A stretch of DNA of 64,000 bases from Silurus meridionalis (taxonomy: Eukaryota; Chordata; Actinopteri; Siluriformes; Siluridae). This document shows positions 63,351 to 64,000 of this stretch, piece by piece. The stretch spans positions 13,031,454-13,095,453 of the forward strand of contig NC_060899.1 of assembly GCF_014805685.1 (NCBI RefSeq), given 5' to 3'. The translations under genes and the position numbers were made by a program. The notes below the pieces were generated by a model, which did no database searches, was not told the DNA's origin, and saw nothing but the letters and a program-made list of their open reading frames with translations. The first letter of the stretch is position 1. The number at the start of each line of letters is the position of its first letter.

Positions 63351-64000
63351 GGGTGATGTACGTAGTTTCCTTGCTTTGTTGATTTGCAAAGCTTAGCACA
63401 TAACATGCAAATGAAACTTTAATACATTTCATATTGTCAAAAATCCAGTAAACAACTGGATAGTGCTCTCCACTAAGCAACAACAGTAGAGCTTTCAGCT
63501 CTTTGGCCTTTGACTTTGGTTCTTGTTCATTTTAAGGATTAAAGCCACAGACATATAAAGACTACCTGAAAATAATACTTGAGTAAAAGTATTGATACCT
63601 CACTGCAGACCTTACTCCATTAAAAGTCACCAATTCCAATATGACTTTAGTAAAAGTCATATATAAAAGATTATCTGATTTAAACAGCACTTGAGTATTT
63701 CACTTATATTGAACGTAGCTCAAAGATGCACTTCTTCTCAAAACCAAGACACATGTTAGAAAAAGCCAAAACGAAATTGATTTATAGTGTTTTATTTCCT
63801 AAAATATAAATTCAATCTTTCAAAAAGTGGTCTTCAATAAACAAATAGAATTAGAGTATCATGTTGAAGTTGAAGAAACATTAGTATTCAATGGACAAAT
63901 AAGTAAGTCAATTCTTTTACATAAAGTAAAACCAAATCTTCAGAGATGACTGTGATTTGATGCAGGTCTCAGAGAGGGTCATTATTTTGATCCGTCTTCA

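Overview
The window is nuclear DNA of a teleost fish. The evidence is two vertebrate genes with GT-AG introns, an AT-rich background, and repeat families typical of teleosts: tRNA-derived SINEs, Tc1/mariner remnants, MITEs, an RTE-type LINE fragment and long microsatellites. Some repeats look like those of catfishes (Siluriformes), but that is a weak inference. I found no bacterial, viral or CRISPR-like system.

Two protein genes can be assembled. A synaptotagmin gene on the + strand (syt6) is represented by six exons between 16963 and 40818. They encode the membrane anchor, linker, C2A, C2B and C-terminal tail in one continuous reading frame. The first coding exon, which carries the N-terminal luminal segment, was not found. 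On the - strand, a complete three-exon gene (50296 down to 44965) encodes a 397-residue secreted olfactomedin-domain protein (olfml3). The two genes converge tail to tail. From memory this matches the SYT6-OLFML3 neighbourhood of human chromosome 1p13, which supports both assignments against the parallel SYT9-OLFML1 pair. The a/b teleost duplicate cannot be decided here.

Layout: 1-16962 is upstream of the visible syt6 exons and holds repeats plus candidate regulatory islands, one with a palindromic RFX-type X-box. 16963-41812 is syt6. Its introns contain an antisense tRNA-Leu(TAA) gene, MITEs, a LINE fragment and an inverted repeat with arms of about 190 bp. 41813-44709 is the convergent intergenic gap. 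44710-50600 is olfml3 with its likely promoter. 50600-64000 has no recognisable gene, but has several low-repeat, homeodomain-motif-rich stretches that could be distal enhancers.

The genes have unrelated jobs (Ca2+-regulated membrane fusion and an extracellular matrix protein); their adjacency is ancestral synteny, not a pathway. Regulatory islands are called from composition and motifs only, since no conservation data were available.
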